From Mangrovicoccus ximenensis (lineage in GTDB: Bacteria; Pseudomonadota; Alphaproteobacteria; Rhodobacterales; Rhodobacteraceae), in the NCBI RefSeq assembly GCF_003056725.1, contig NZ_QBKZ01000015.1, forward strand, positions 110,251-154,758: a stretch of 44,508 nt of DNA, written 5' to 3'. The notes under the pieces are model-generated. The model was given only the letters and a program-made list of their open reading frames with translations. It had not been told where the DNA came from and searched no databases. The translations under genes and the position numbers were made by a program. Positions 17,857 to 26,887 of the stretch are shown piece by piece (the first letter of the stretch is position 1; every line of letters begins with the position of its first letter).

Positions 17857-18648
17857 ATGACAATCCCTCCGGAGATCGCCCTGGCAAATGCCGTCGCCGA
17901 CGGCGCGCGCGAAATGGCGCTGAGCTATTTCCGCCGTCCGCTCGAGGTCGACGACAAGGAAGACAGCTCGCCCGTGACCGTGGCCGACCGGCAGATCGAG
18001 GCCTTCATGCGGGCCCGCATCGCCGAAGCCTTCCCCGGCCACGGCATCTTCGGCGAGGAACAGGACCCGGAGCGGCTCGACGCCGCCGAGATCTGGGTGG
18101 TCGATCCGATCGACGGCACGAAGTCCTTCGTCACCGGCCATCCGCTGTTCGGCAACCTGATGGCGCTCCTCCGCGGCGGCCGCCCGGTGCTGGGGCAGAT
18201 CGAAATGCCCGCGCTCGGCGAGCGCTGGCAGGGCTGGACCGGCCGGGCCACGACCTTCAACGGCGCGCCCTGCCGCACCAGCGGCTGCACCGAGCTCTCC
18301 GCCGCGCTGGCCTACACGACCGACCCGATGCTGTTCGAGGGGGACGACCTCGCGGCCTATGAGCTGCTGCGCCGCTCGGTGCGGCTGCTGCGCTTCGGCG
18401 GCGACTGCTACAATTACGGGCTCCTGGCCTCCGGCCATTGCGACCTGGTGCTCGAGATCGGCCTGCAGCCCTATGACTACCTGCCGGTGGTGCAGGTGAT
18501 CGAGGGCGCGGGCGGCGTGATCAGCGACTGGGACGGCAAGCCGCTCGGGCTGGGATCGCGCGGCGACGTGCTGGCCTCGGCCACGCCCGAGCTGCACGGC
18601 AAGATGCTCGACCGGCTGGCGCAGCTCCGCGCCACCGTCCCCGCCTGA
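17857..18648 (+). CDS. Inositol-monophosphatase family enzyme (histidinol-phosphatase-like)
   Basis: A 263-residue, full-length member of the IMPase superfamily. Both metal motifs are present: GEEQD at 66-70 and DPIDGTKSF at 83-91. The C-terminal block is CYNYGLLASGHCDLVLE, then LQPYDYLPVVQVIEGAGG. The form of the sequence is closest to the HisN-type histidinol phosphatases. However, the gene leads a transport operon and not a his operon, so removal of phosphate from an imported or pathway sugar derivative is more plausible. The ATG at 17857 has AGGAT 11 bases upstream. Cytoplasmic; 52 bases separate it from the binding-protein gene. Confidence 0.85.
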   Translation: MTIPPEIALANAVADGAREMALSYFRRPLEVDDKEDSSPVTVADRQIEAFMRARIAEAFPGHGIFGEEQDPERLDAAEIWVVDPIDGTKSFVTGHPLFGNLMALLRGGRPVLGQIEMPALGERWQGWTGRATTFNGAPCRTSGCTELSAALAYTTDPMLFEGDDLAAYELLRRSVRLLRFGGDCYNYGLLASGHCDLVLEIGLQPYDYLPVVQVIEGAGGVISDWDGKPLGLGSRGDVLASATPELHGKMLDRLAQLRATVPA

Positions 18649-18700
18649 CAAAACCAAGAAAAACCAAGCAACAACAACAGTTCCCGACAGGAGAGTTAAA

Positions 18701-20281
18701 GTGCTGAACAGACGGTCCTTCCTGAACTACGCCGCCATGGCCGGCGCGGGCGTCGCGCTCCACCGCGTCAACCCGGATTTCTTCCTCGGCACCGCCCATG
18801 CCGCCATCGACCGCCCGCTGGTCTTCCTCTCGGCCGAGAACATCACCGGCAACTGGGATCCGACCGCGCATACCACGCTGTCGCAGTCGAATATCGAAGG
18901 CTTCGTCATGGGCTTCCTGACCCGCGCCCCGATGCGCCCGGAAAACCCCGACGAGGTGATCTACGAGCTCGCCACCGAGATCAACGAGCTCTCGGCGACG
19001 CGGCTGGAGATCAAGCTGCGCGAAGGCGTGACCTTCCATGACGGCAAGCCCTTCACCTCCGAGGACGTGAAGGCGACCTTCGTCTACGGCTCGGGCCTCG
19101 ACCGTCCGAAGCAGGTTTATCCCGGCGCCACCGACACGTTCGAGGTCGAGACCCCCGACGACTACACCGTGATCGTCGACACCTCGAAGGGCGGCTACGG
19201 CGCCAGCCTGTTCATTTTCCTCGCCTCCTACCTGCCGATGCTGTCGGCCAAGGACATCGCCGAGGGTCCGCAGGGCATCCTCAGCCAGCGCCTGAACGGC
19301 ACCGGCCCGTTCAAGTTCGTCGAACAGCGCGGCAACGACACGGTGATGGAGGCCTATCCCGACTACTTCAAGGGCACGCCGACCATCCCGGGCGTCACCT
19401 TCTCCTTCGTCGGCGACGCCACCACGCGGATGCTGTCGCTGATGAACGGCCAGGCCGACGTGATCGAGCGCCTGGAGCCGGAACAGCTGGAGACGCTCGA
19501 AGGCAATGACGAGATCAAGATCTCGAAGCTCGTGTCGGTCGAGAACAAGTACCTGTGGTTCCGCTGCTCGAAGCCGCCCTTCGACAACCCGCTGCTGCGC
19601 AAGGCAGCCGCCCACGCGATCGACCGCGAGCTGATCATGGAGGTCATGGGCACCGCGGGCCACGCCTCGGCGAACTTCGTCTCTCCGATCAAGTTCGGCT
19701 ATGTCGATCTCGACAACTACCCCGAATACGATCCCGAGGAATGCCAGCGCCTGCTCGCGGAGGCGGGCTATCCCGGCGGCCAGGGTCTGCCCGAGATCGA
19801 GTACATCACCTCGACCGGCTTCTATCCGAAGACCAAGGAATATGGCGAGGTGATCGCCGCGCTGATGCAGGAGCAGGGCTTCCCGGTGACGCTGAACGTC
19901 ATGGAAGTCGCGGCCTGGAACGAACGGCTCTATGACCGTCCCGGCGGCGGTCCGGGCCACATGGTCGATTGCGGCTGGTCCACCGGCTCGCCCGAGCCCG
20001 ACCTGGTGCTGCGCACGCATTTCCATTCCACCTCGAAGCGGATCTGCGGCATCGAGGACCCGGAAATCGACGCGGCACTCGACGAGGAGCGCAACGCCGC
20101 CTCGCTGGAGGAGCGCCAGGCCTCGCTGCAGGGCAACCTGATGCCGATGCTCGCCGACAAGGTGCCGGCGCTGTCGCTGTTCACCTCGGTGCTGATCCAC
20201 GCGATGCGCGCCGATCTCGACGGGCTGTTCATCTATCCCGACGGGTTGTCGGACGCCTCGCAGGTGACCGAAGCTTCCTGA
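18701..20281 (+). CDS. Tat-exported ABC transporter substrate-binding protein, peptide/Opp type
   Basis: A 526-residue member of the SBP_bac_5 family (DppA/OppA-like). The GTG at 18701 is supported by CAGGAGAG. The N-terminus carries a twin-arginine motif (NRRSFLN at 3-9), a short hydrophobic run and a likely cleavage after TAHA (about residue 34), so export in folded form is predicted. Family marks are VTFHDGKPFTSEDVKATF, LNGTGPFKFVEQ, and ATTRMLSLMNGQADVIE. This family binds peptides but also oligosaccharides, nickel and opines, so the neighbours decide: with an amidase and a pectinesterase, an esterified or amidated oligosaccharide is possible. Confidence 0.9.
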   Translation: MLNRRSFLNYAAMAGAGVALHRVNPDFFLGTAHAAIDRPLVFLSAENITGNWDPTAHTTLSQSNIEGFVMGFLTRAPMRPENPDEVIYELATEINELSATRLEIKLREGVTFHDGKPFTSEDVKATFVYGSGLDRPKQVYPGATDTFEVETPDDYTVIVDTSKGGYGASLFIFLASYLPMLSAKDIAEGPQGILSQRLNGTGPFKFVEQRGNDTVMEAYPDYFKGTPTIPGVTFSFVGDATTRMLSLMNGQADVIERLEPEQLETLEGNDEIKISKLVSVENKYLWFRCSKPPFDNPLLRKAAAHAIDRELIMEVMGTAGHASANFVSPIKFGYVDLDNYPEYDPEECQRLLAEAGYPGGQGLPEIEYITSTGFYPKTKEYGEVIAALMQEQGFPVTLNVMEVAAWNERLYDRPGGGPGHMVDCGWSTGSPEPDLVLRTHFHSTSKRICGIEDPEIDAALDEERNAASLEERQASLQGNLMPMLADKVPALSLFTSVLIHAMRADLDGLFIYPDGLSDASQVTEAS

Positions 20282-20340
20282 TCCCCTGACAGGGGCGGCG
20301 TCCGCGCCGCCCCGCAGCCCCTGCCCCGGAAGGGACCGCC

Positions 20341-21321
20341 ATGTTCATCCTCCGATTCCTGCTGCGCCGCCTCGCCCAGGGCGCGCTGATCATCTTCCTC
20401 GTCTCCGCGCTGATCTTCACCCTGCTGCGCGTCGTGCCCGGCGACCCGGTGCGGCTGATGGCCGGCGGCATGGCCCCCGAGGCGCTGATCGAAGAGATCG
20501 CCACCGACATGGGCCTGCGCGACCCGATCCCGGTGCAGTTCACCCGCTACATGTCGGGCGTCGTCCAGGGCGATCTGGGCCAGTCCTTCGTCCGCCCGGC
20601 CAACGGCGCCGCGGTCGGCGGCGCCAGCTTCGACGACAGCACCCGCTCGGCCCGCGCCGAGGTCTGGGACCTGATCGCCGATACCGCGCCGAAGACGATC
20701 CAGCTCGCCTGCCTCGCCATGGTCTTCGCGCTGATGATCGCCATTCCCATCGGGGTCTGGGGCGGGCTGCATCCGGGCGGCTGGCCCGACCGGATCGCGC
20801 TCTACACCTCCTCGGTCTTCGTCTCGCTGCCGAATTTCTGGCTCGGCATCATCCTGGCGCTGCTCTTGTCGGTGAAGCTGAAGCTGCTCCCGGCCATCGG
20901 CTATGGCGGCTTTGCCTGGACGATCCTGCCCGCGCTGGTGCTGGCCATCGAGATCGCGCCCTTCATCATCCGCTCGCTGACCGTGTCGGTGGCGCAGATC
21001 ATGGGGCAGAACTTCATCGAGATCGCCGGCGTCCGCGGCCTGTCGCGCAGCCAGATCATCTTCCGCCACGGCGCGAAGAACGCGGCGGTGCCGCTCCTGA
21101 ACCTCCTCGGCGTGCAGTTCTCCATGCTGCTGGGCGGCGTGCTCGTGGTCGAGTTCATCTTCGACTATCCCGGGCTCGGCCTTCTGACCATCAACGCCGT
21201 GATGCAGCGCGACTTCCCGCTGATCCAGGGCATCGCCATCGTCACCGCCGCCGCCTTCGTCCTGATCAACATCGTGGTCGACCTCCTGTCCACCCTCATC
21301 GATCCGAGGCTCGAATACTGA
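20341..21321 (+). CDS. ABC transporter permease, DppB/OppB type
   Basis: A 326-residue inner-membrane permease. A first helix (LIIFLVSALIFTLLRVVPGD) is followed by a periplasmic segment with the family's MGLRDPIPVQFTRYM and GDLGQSF, and then five more helices. The coupling motif that contacts the ATPase is seen in EIAGVRGLSRSQIIFRHGAKN. It overlaps the next permease by one base of a shared TGATGG junction. It forms the translocation channel together with the next gene product. The internal insert (NGAAVGGASFDDSTRSARA) is longer than in E. coli DppB. Confidence 0.92.
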   Translation: MFILRFLLRRLAQGALIIFLVSALIFTLLRVVPGDPVRLMAGGMAPEALIEEIATDMGLRDPIPVQFTRYMSGVVQGDLGQSFVRPANGAAVGGASFDDSTRSARAEVWDLIADTAPKTIQLACLAMVFALMIAIPIGVWGGLHPGGWPDRIALYTSSVFVSLPNFWLGIILALLLSVKLKLLPAIGYGGFAWTILPALVLAIEIAPFIIRSLTVSVAQIMGQNFIEIAGVRGLSRSQIIFRHGAKNAAVPLLNLLGVQFSMLLGGVLVVEFIFDYPGLGLLTINAVMQRDFPLIQGIAIVTAAAFVLINIVVDLLSTLIDPRLEY

Positions 21322-22235
21322 TGGCCAGCATAGACACCTCCGTTCCCTCGGCCACCCGCCGCGCCGAGGCGCGCTCGATCTCCTCGCGGATCTGGCGCCT
21401 CGCCTTCGCCTCGACCGAGTTCCGCATCGGCCTTGCCGTCTTCTCGGTCCTGCTCTTCGCCGCGCTCCTCTATCCCGAGCTTTCGGGCATCGACCCGACC
21501 AAGATGAACATCCGCGCCAAGATGACCCCGCCGGTCTTCATGGGCGAGGGCTGGAGCTGGGCGCATCCGCTCGGCACCGACCAGCTCGGGCGCGACATGC
21601 TGGCCCGCAGCCTGGTCGGGTTGCGCTATTCGATCCTGATCGGCGTCACGACGACGGTGCTGATGCTGGCGGTCGGAGCGCTGATCGGGCTGGTCGCGGG
21701 CTATTACGGCAAATCCATCGACACGGTGCTGATGCGCCTCACCGACGCGCAGCTGTCGATCCCGATGATCATCCTCGCGATCACCATCCTCGGCGTCTCG
21801 CGGCCGACGATCCCGTCGATCATCCTGGTGCTCGGCCTGGCCGGCTGGCCGGTCTATGCCCGCGTCATGCGCTCGACCGTCATGGCCGAACGGAAAAAGG
21901 AATATGTCCGCGGCGCGATGGTGCTGGGCGCCACCGATTTCCGCATCATGTTCCTGCTCCTGCTGCCGCTGGTGCTGCCGCCCATCGCCTTCGTCGCCGT
22001 GCTCGACGTCGCCCGGATGATGATCTTCGAAAGCGTCCTCGGCTTCCTCGGCCTCGGCGTTCAGCCGCCGACCCCCACCTTCGGCAACATCATCGCCGAT
22101 GGCCGCAAATACCTGCTGAATGCCTGGTGGATCGCCACCATGCCCGGCGTCTTCCTCTGCCTGACGCTGACCAGCATCAACCTGATGGGCGCCTCGCTGG
22201 AACGGGCCCGCAACAAGACCTACGGAGGGGCGTGA
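21321..22235 (+). CDS. ABC transporter permease, DppC/OppC type
   Basis: A 304-residue second permease. An N-terminal helix (FRIGLAVFSVLLFAALLY) is followed by the family signature HPLGTDQLGRDMLARSLVGL and five further helices. The coupling motif is EYVRGAMVLGATDFRIMF. Its start overlaps the stop of the first permease, and its own stop is one base before the ATPase gene, so translation of all three is probably coupled. Confidence 0.92.
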   Translation: MASIDTSVPSATRRAEARSISSRIWRLAFASTEFRIGLAVFSVLLFAALLYPELSGIDPTKMNIRAKMTPPVFMGEGWSWAHPLGTDQLGRDMLARSLVGLRYSILIGVTTTVLMLAVGALIGLVAGYYGKSIDTVLMRLTDAQLSIPMIILAITILGVSRPTIPSIILVLGLAGWPVYARVMRSTVMAERKKEYVRGAMVLGATDFRIMFLLLLPLVLPPIAFVAVLDVARMMIFESVLGFLGLGVQPPTPTFGNIIADGRKYLLNAWWIATMPGVFLCLTLTSINLMGASLERARNKTYGGA

Positions 22236-22236
22236 G

Positions 22237-24093
22237 ATGTACGACCAGACAGGGCTTCCGCCGGTGCTCGAGGTCGAGGGCCTCTGCGTCGGCGCCGACC
22301 TTCCCGAGGGCATGAAGCCGATCCTGCAGGATGTCTCCTTCAGCCTCCGCCCGCGCGAGATCCTCTCGGTGATCGGCGAAAGCGGCGCAGGGAAAACCGT
22401 GCTGGCCCGCACGCTCGCCAGCTGGCTTGCCGATCCGCTGAAGGTCACCGGCGGCAGCGCGAAGTTCCGCGGCACCGACCTGATCAAGGACCCGGCCGCG
22501 GCCCGCAAGCTCGCCGGACGCGAGATCGCCTATGTCGGCGGCAACCCGGCCGGAGCGCTCGATCCGACCATGACGGTGGGCGCGCAGCTCGTCGAGAAAC
22601 TCCGCGCCGTGCGCCCCGAGATCCCGGCGGCAGAGGCAAAGCAGAAGGCCATCGAGCTTCTGGACGCCGTCCGCATCCCCTCCGCCGCGCAGCGCTTCCA
22701 CGAATACCCGTTCCAGTATTCGGGCGGCATGATGCAGCGGGCCATGATCGTCGACGCACTGATCTCCGACCCTGCACTGCTGATCGCCGACAACATCACC
22801 CAGCCGCTCGACGTGACCGTCGCCGCGCAGATCCTCAAGCTGATGCGCGACCTCACGGGGCGCTTCGACACCGCCGTGCTCTTCATCTGCTCGTCGCTGC
22901 CGGTGGCCTGCGATGCCTCCGACGAGGTGCTGGTGCTGAACAAGGGCCGCGTGGTCGAGCGCCAGGTCCCGGAACGCCTGATTTCCGCCCCCCAGCATAC
23001 CTACACCGCCCAGCTGATCCGCGAGCTGCCGAAGCTCTGGGACGGCACCGAGGCCGCCCCCGCCGAGGAACGCGGGGAACCCCGGCCGATCATGTCGGTT
23101 CGCGGCGTCGCCAAGCACTACACCGCCAAGAACCGCGCGCAGGGCGGCACGAACGTGGTGCAGGCGGTGCGCAATGTCGAGTTCGACGTCTTCCAGGGCG
23201 ACAATTTCGGGCTGGTGGGAGAATCCGGCTGCGGCAAGTCCTCGCTGATGCGGCTGCTGACCGGGCTGGAACGCCCCGATGCGGGCACGATCCTGTTCGA
23301 GGGCGAAGACATCGGCTCCGCCCGCCCGGCCCGCATCCGCGAGCTGCGCCGCAAGTTCCAGCTGGTCCTCCAGGACCCCTACGGCTCTCTGCCGCCGCAG
23401 AAATCCATCGGCGCGATCCTGGAAGAGCCCTTGAAGATCCACCGCATCGGCGACCGCAGGGAGCGCCGCGAGCGCGCCCGGTCGGTCATGTCCGAAGTGG
23501 GGCTTTCCGAGACGCTCTACGAGGAGCTGCCGAACGGCCTGTCGGCCGGGCAGCGCCAGCGCCTGAACGTCGCCCGCGCCATGACGCTGGAGCCGCGGCT
23601 GCTGATCATGGACGAAACCCTCTCGGCGCTGGACCAGACCGAGCAGCACAAGATGCTCGACCTGTTCGAGCGGCTGCAGGCTCAGCACGGCTTCACCTAC
23701 ATCTTCATCTCGCATGACCTCGCCATGGTGCGCCGCGTCTGTTCTCGCATCGCGGTGATGTATCTGGGCGAAACCGTCGAGGTGGCGCCGAACGACCGGC
23801 TGTTCTTCGATCCCGGCCATCCCTACAGCCGCGCGCTGCTCTCGGCCGCGCCGACGCTGGAGGAGCGCCGCTACCGCCCCGAGGACTGCCTGCTCGAAGG
23901 CGAACCGCCCTCGCCCATCGACCTGCCCCCCGGCTGCGCCTTCGCCAGCCGCTGCCCGCAGGCCTTCGACCGCTGCCGCAGCGAGAATCCGGGCCTCACC
24001 GCCCGCGGCGGCCGCGCGCTGGCCGCCTGCTTCCTGAACCCGCGCCGCGGCGAAGAGACCGCGCAGACGACACCGGAGACGACCCATGCCTGA
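22237..24093 (+). CDS. Fused double ABC ATPase (DppD-DppF type) with a degenerate first domain
   Basis: A 618-residue protein holds two ATPase domains that are usually separate DppD and DppF subunits. Domain 1 has Walker A GESGAGKT (47-54) and signature YSGGM (161-165). Three catalytic residues are changed: the Q-loop position is Gly102, the Walker B glutamate is Asn186 (LLIADN), and the H-loop histidine is Ser219. Domain 2 is canonical: GESGCGKS (328-335), Gln379, signature LSAGQ (435-439), MDE with Glu460, and His493. The C-terminus carries the cysteine-rich motif of peptide-transporter ATPases (CAFASRCPQAFDRC). One hydrolysis site is therefore expected to be inactive, as in asymmetric ABC exporters. 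The 3' end overlaps the amidase gene by 8 bases. Confidence 0.92.
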   Translation: MYDQTGLPPVLEVEGLCVGADLPEGMKPILQDVSFSLRPREILSVIGESGAGKTVLARTLASWLADPLKVTGGSAKFRGTDLIKDPAAARKLAGREIAYVGGNPAGALDPTMTVGAQLVEKLRAVRPEIPAAEAKQKAIELLDAVRIPSAAQRFHEYPFQYSGGMMQRAMIVDALISDPALLIADNITQPLDVTVAAQILKLMRDLTGRFDTAVLFICSSLPVACDASDEVLVLNKGRVVERQVPERLISAPQHTYTAQLIRELPKLWDGTEAAPAEERGEPRPIMSVRGVAKHYTAKNRAQGGTNVVQAVRNVEFDVFQGDNFGLVGESGCGKSSLMRLLTGLERPDAGTILFEGEDIGSARPARIRELRRKFQLVLQDPYGSLPPQKSIGAILEEPLKIHRIGDRRERRERARSVMSEVGLSETLYEELPNGLSAGQRQRLNVARAMTLEPRLLIMDETLSALDQTEQHKMLDLFERLQAQHGFTYIFISHDLAMVRRVCSRIAVMYLGETVEVAPNDRLFFDPGHPYSRALLSAAPTLEERRYRPEDCLLEGEPPSPIDLPPGCAFASRCPQAFDRCRSENPGLTARGGRALAACFLNPRRGEETAQTTPETTHA

Positions 24094-25366
24094 CACTTTC
24101 CACCGCACCGGCTTCGACGCCGCGCTGTTCGAGCAGCTGATGGCCAAGGTCTCGGACTTCGGCGCGACGCCGATGGGCGGGGTCGACCGGATGGCGCTGA
24201 CCGACGACCACAAGGCGGCGCGCGACTGGTTCGCCGCCGAAATGAAGGCCCGCGGCTACGAGGTTCTGGTCGATCCCATCGGCAACCTCTTCGGCCGGAT
24301 CGAGCTGGCGGGCGGCAATGCCCGCACCGTCATGGTCGGCTCGCATCTCGACAGCCAGCCGCTGGGCGGGCGCTTCGACGGCGCCTATGGCGTGATCGCG
24401 GCGCTGGCGGCGGTCGAAAGCTACCGGGCGGAGTGCGCGGCAACAGGCACCGAGCCGCAATGCAACTTCGTCATCGCCGACTGGATGAACGAGGAAGGCG
24501 CGCGGTTCCAGCCCTCGCTGCTGGGCTCCTCGGTCTTCGCGGAGATGCTGGATCTGGATTTCGCGCTGGCGCGGCAGGACCGCGACGGCCGCAGCGTCGG
24601 GGACGAGCTGAAGCGCATCGGCTATGACGGCACCGACAAGGTCGGCATCCCGGACGTCTATCTGGAATTCCACATCGAGGGCGATGACAAGATGGAGACA
24701 TCCGGCGCCCGCATCGCGCCCTTCCGCCGCCACTGGGGCGCGCTGAAGGTGAAGATCGAGGTGACCGGCCAGCAGAACCACACCGGCCCGACGCCGATGG
24801 AGGACCGCCGCGACGCCGTGCTCGGCGCCGCCTACATCATCGCCGAAGTGCGCCGCCTGGCCGACACCGCGCCCGACACGCTCTTCACCTCGGTCGCCCG
24901 CGTCGACATCTCGCCGAACTCGCCCAACATCGTGCCGGGCAAGGCCGTGCTCTTCGCCGAACTGCGCGCGCCCGAAGCGGCAACGCTCGACTGGGCAGAG
25001 AGCGGCCTGAAAGACGCGCTGCCGGGCCTCGCCGAAAAGGCCTTCACCGAGGCCGAGATCGTCTCCATCGACCGCCGCCCGGCGGGCAAGTTCGACCCGC
25101 GGCTGATCCGGCTCGCCGAAGAGGCCGCGGACGGTTTCGCCCTGCCGCGGATGGATCTCGACACGATCGGCGGCCATGACGCCATTCCGGTGCTGACCCG
25201 CTGCCCGGCCATCGTGGTCGCCGTGCCGTCGGTCGGCGGCGTCATCCACCGCCATGACGAATTCACCAAGCCCGAGGACCTGGCGGCGGGCGGCGACGTG
25301 CTGCTGCAGATGATCCGGCGGATCGATGCGGCGGGCGGCGATCTCGACAAGGCGGTGGAGGCATGA
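24086..25366 (+). CDS. M20 amidase, hydantoinase/carbamoylase family
   Basis: A 426-residue zinc-dependent amidase related to N-carbamoyl-L-amino-acid hydrolase, beta-ureidopropionase and allantoate amidohydrolase. Metal ligands are visible in VGSHLDSQ (His87), RFDGAYGV (Asp98), MNEEGARF (Glu137) and LEFHIEGD (His196), with a last histidine in GGVIHRHDEF. The dimerisation domain contains QQNHTGPTPMEDRRD. These enzymes cut linear ureido or amide bonds, so the imported solute probably carries an amide or carbamoyl group. The usual LExHIEQG is LEFHIEGD here, a modest departure. It is translationally coupled to both neighbours by overlaps. Confidence 0.88.
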   Translation: MPDTFHRTGFDAALFEQLMAKVSDFGATPMGGVDRMALTDDHKAARDWFAAEMKARGYEVLVDPIGNLFGRIELAGGNARTVMVGSHLDSQPLGGRFDGAYGVIAALAAVESYRAECAATGTEPQCNFVIADWMNEEGARFQPSLLGSSVFAEMLDLDFALARQDRDGRSVGDELKRIGYDGTDKVGIPDVYLEFHIEGDDKMETSGARIAPFRRHWGALKVKIEVTGQQNHTGPTPMEDRRDAVLGAAYIIAEVRRLADTAPDTLFTSVARVDISPNSPNIVPGKAVLFAELRAPEAATLDWAESGLKDALPGLAEKAFTEAEIVSIDRRPAGKFDPRLIRLAEEAADGFALPRMDLDTIGGHDAIPVLTRCPAIVVAVPSVGGVIHRHDEFTKPEDLAAGGDVLLQMIRRIDAAGGDLDKAVEA

Positions 25367-26631
25367 TGCAGGCAGGACTGGTTTCCGACACGGATTTCGC
25401 CGCGGTCCTCGCCGCCGCCCTGCCGGGCTGCGACGCGGACACCGCCGCGCCCGGCCCCGCCGCGGAGGCGGCGGTCGCGGCGGCAAAGGCCGCAGGCAGT
25501 CCCCGCCGCGTGGTGATCGGGCTGGCCCCGGGGCGGCACGAGGGGCTGGTCTATCTGCCGCGCGTCCGCATCGGCATGGGCTGGCTCTGCTTCACGCTGC
25601 GCGGCTCCGGCGCGGTTCTGGAGGATTCTGTCGACGCCGAGATGACCGGCGCCGAATACCGCCGCCGCTTCGCAGCCCAGTTCGAGGGCTGCTCGGACGA
25701 GACCCGCGCGATCTTCGAGCGGATCGCGGCGCGCGGCACGATCACCACCGCCAATGCCTCGGTCCTGCGGGTCGAGGCGGACGGAACGCGGCTGGGCGGC
25801 TTCGGCGTCGTCAACAGCTACAATTGCGACCGTCCAGAGGCGATGGACAAGCCGACCTCGTTCAACGAGGCGGGGCAGGCGGGCAGCGGCCAGCACCAGG
25901 CGGTGGCGCTGCTGTCGGCTTCGGCCGACCGGCTCCATGGCGAAGGGCTGCGGCTGTCGAGCTTCCAGGACACGCTCTACCTGCAGGGACCGAAGGACCG
26001 CACCGTCCGCGCCTTCCTGCGCGATTGCGAGATCGAGGGCGACGTCGATTTCATCTTCGGCCAGGCCACCGCCTGGTTCGAGGGCTGCACCATCCGCTCG
26101 CGCGGCAGCCGCGCCGAGATGGCCTGGGCCACCGCGCCCTCGACGAATATCCGTGCGGAATACGGGCTTGTCTTCGAGGGCTGCGATTTCACACATGACG
26201 GCAGCGAGCGGGCGCTTGCGGGCCGGTTCCAGCTGGGCCGCCAGTGGTTCGAGGGCGTGCGCGCCACGCCCTACGGGACATCGCCTGTCGCGGGCTTTTC
26301 CTGCCGCCTAGGCGCCGCCTCCGGTTACGAGCCGCCCCATGGCACGATCAGCCGCGAGACGCTGGAATCGGTCGGCAAATGCGTGATCCTCCGCTCCCGG
26401 CTGGGCGGCCACCTGAACGCCGCCGCGCCCTGGGGGGACTGGAACGGCGGCGACCGCGACCCGCATGGCAATTACCGCCCCGCGCCCTGGCACCCGCGCT
26501 TCCGCCCGGTCCAGACCGGTCCGGATGCCTTCCTGCGGCTGCTCGGACCCTGGCTGGCGGAGCAGGGGCTGGAGTATTCCGGTCTCGACCGGGACGAGCC
26601 CTGGCTCGGCGAACATGCCTGCCGTGGCTGA
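25363..26631 (+). CDS. Pectinesterase family (CE8) protein without a signal peptide
   Basis: A 422-residue right-handed beta-helix protein of carbohydrate esterase family 8. All catalytic positions known from plant and Erwinia enzymes are present: Gln179 in QHQAVAL, Gln202 and Asp203 in FQDTLYL, Asp229 in GDVDFIFGQA, and Arg293 in LGRQW. Family members remove methyl esters from pectin and are nearly always secreted. This one lacks any signal peptide and begins with an alanine-rich soluble segment, so it should act in the cytoplasm on an imported short substrate. Its ATG overlaps the amidase stop by four bases. It is the last gene of the operon. Confidence 0.88.
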   Translation: MMQAGLVSDTDFAAVLAAALPGCDADTAAPGPAAEAAVAAAKAAGSPRRVVIGLAPGRHEGLVYLPRVRIGMGWLCFTLRGSGAVLEDSVDAEMTGAEYRRRFAAQFEGCSDETRAIFERIAARGTITTANASVLRVEADGTRLGGFGVVNSYNCDRPEAMDKPTSFNEAGQAGSGQHQAVALLSASADRLHGEGLRLSSFQDTLYLQGPKDRTVRAFLRDCEIEGDVDFIFGQATAWFEGCTIRSRGSRAEMAWATAPSTNIRAEYGLVFEGCDFTHDGSERALAGRFQLGRQWFEGVRATPYGTSPVAGFSCRLGAASGYEPPHGTISRETLESVGKCVILRSRLGGHLNAAAPWGDWNGGDRDPHGNYRPAPWHPRFRPVQTGPDAFLRLLGPWLAEQGLEYSGLDRDEPWLGEHACRG

Positions 26632-26826
26632 GAGGGCCTGACCTCGCGGCGCATCCCCGGCAGGCGTCTCCGGTCCCGGCGTCCGGCCTGCTGTGGACGA
26701 CCGCACCGCAAGGCGCGCAGGACGCGTGGTCCGGATCATGCCGATGCAGGCTGCCGGGGCGGGAATGCCCGGAGGCCGGCCTGCATCAAAATTGAGTCAG
26801 AGCCCCCTTTCAGAGCCGATTATAGG

Positions 26827-26838
26827 ATGGCCCACCCT
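26827..26838 (+). repeat. Left subterminal inverted repeat of the IS110 element
   Basis: ATGGCCCACCCT here matches exactly the reverse complement of 28155-28166. It lies 49 bases upstream of the transposase start. Confidence 0.75.
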
Positions 26839-26887
26839 TCACCGCCCTTGAGGTATCCTCCTGGCATCGAAGGAGAGGGAGAAAGCA

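Noticed and set aside
17857..18648. Histidine biosynthesis role for the phosphatase
   Set aside because: No other his gene is nearby, and the gene heads a transport operon divergent from a DeoR repressor. The IMPase superfamily is broad, so the symbol hisN was not assigned.
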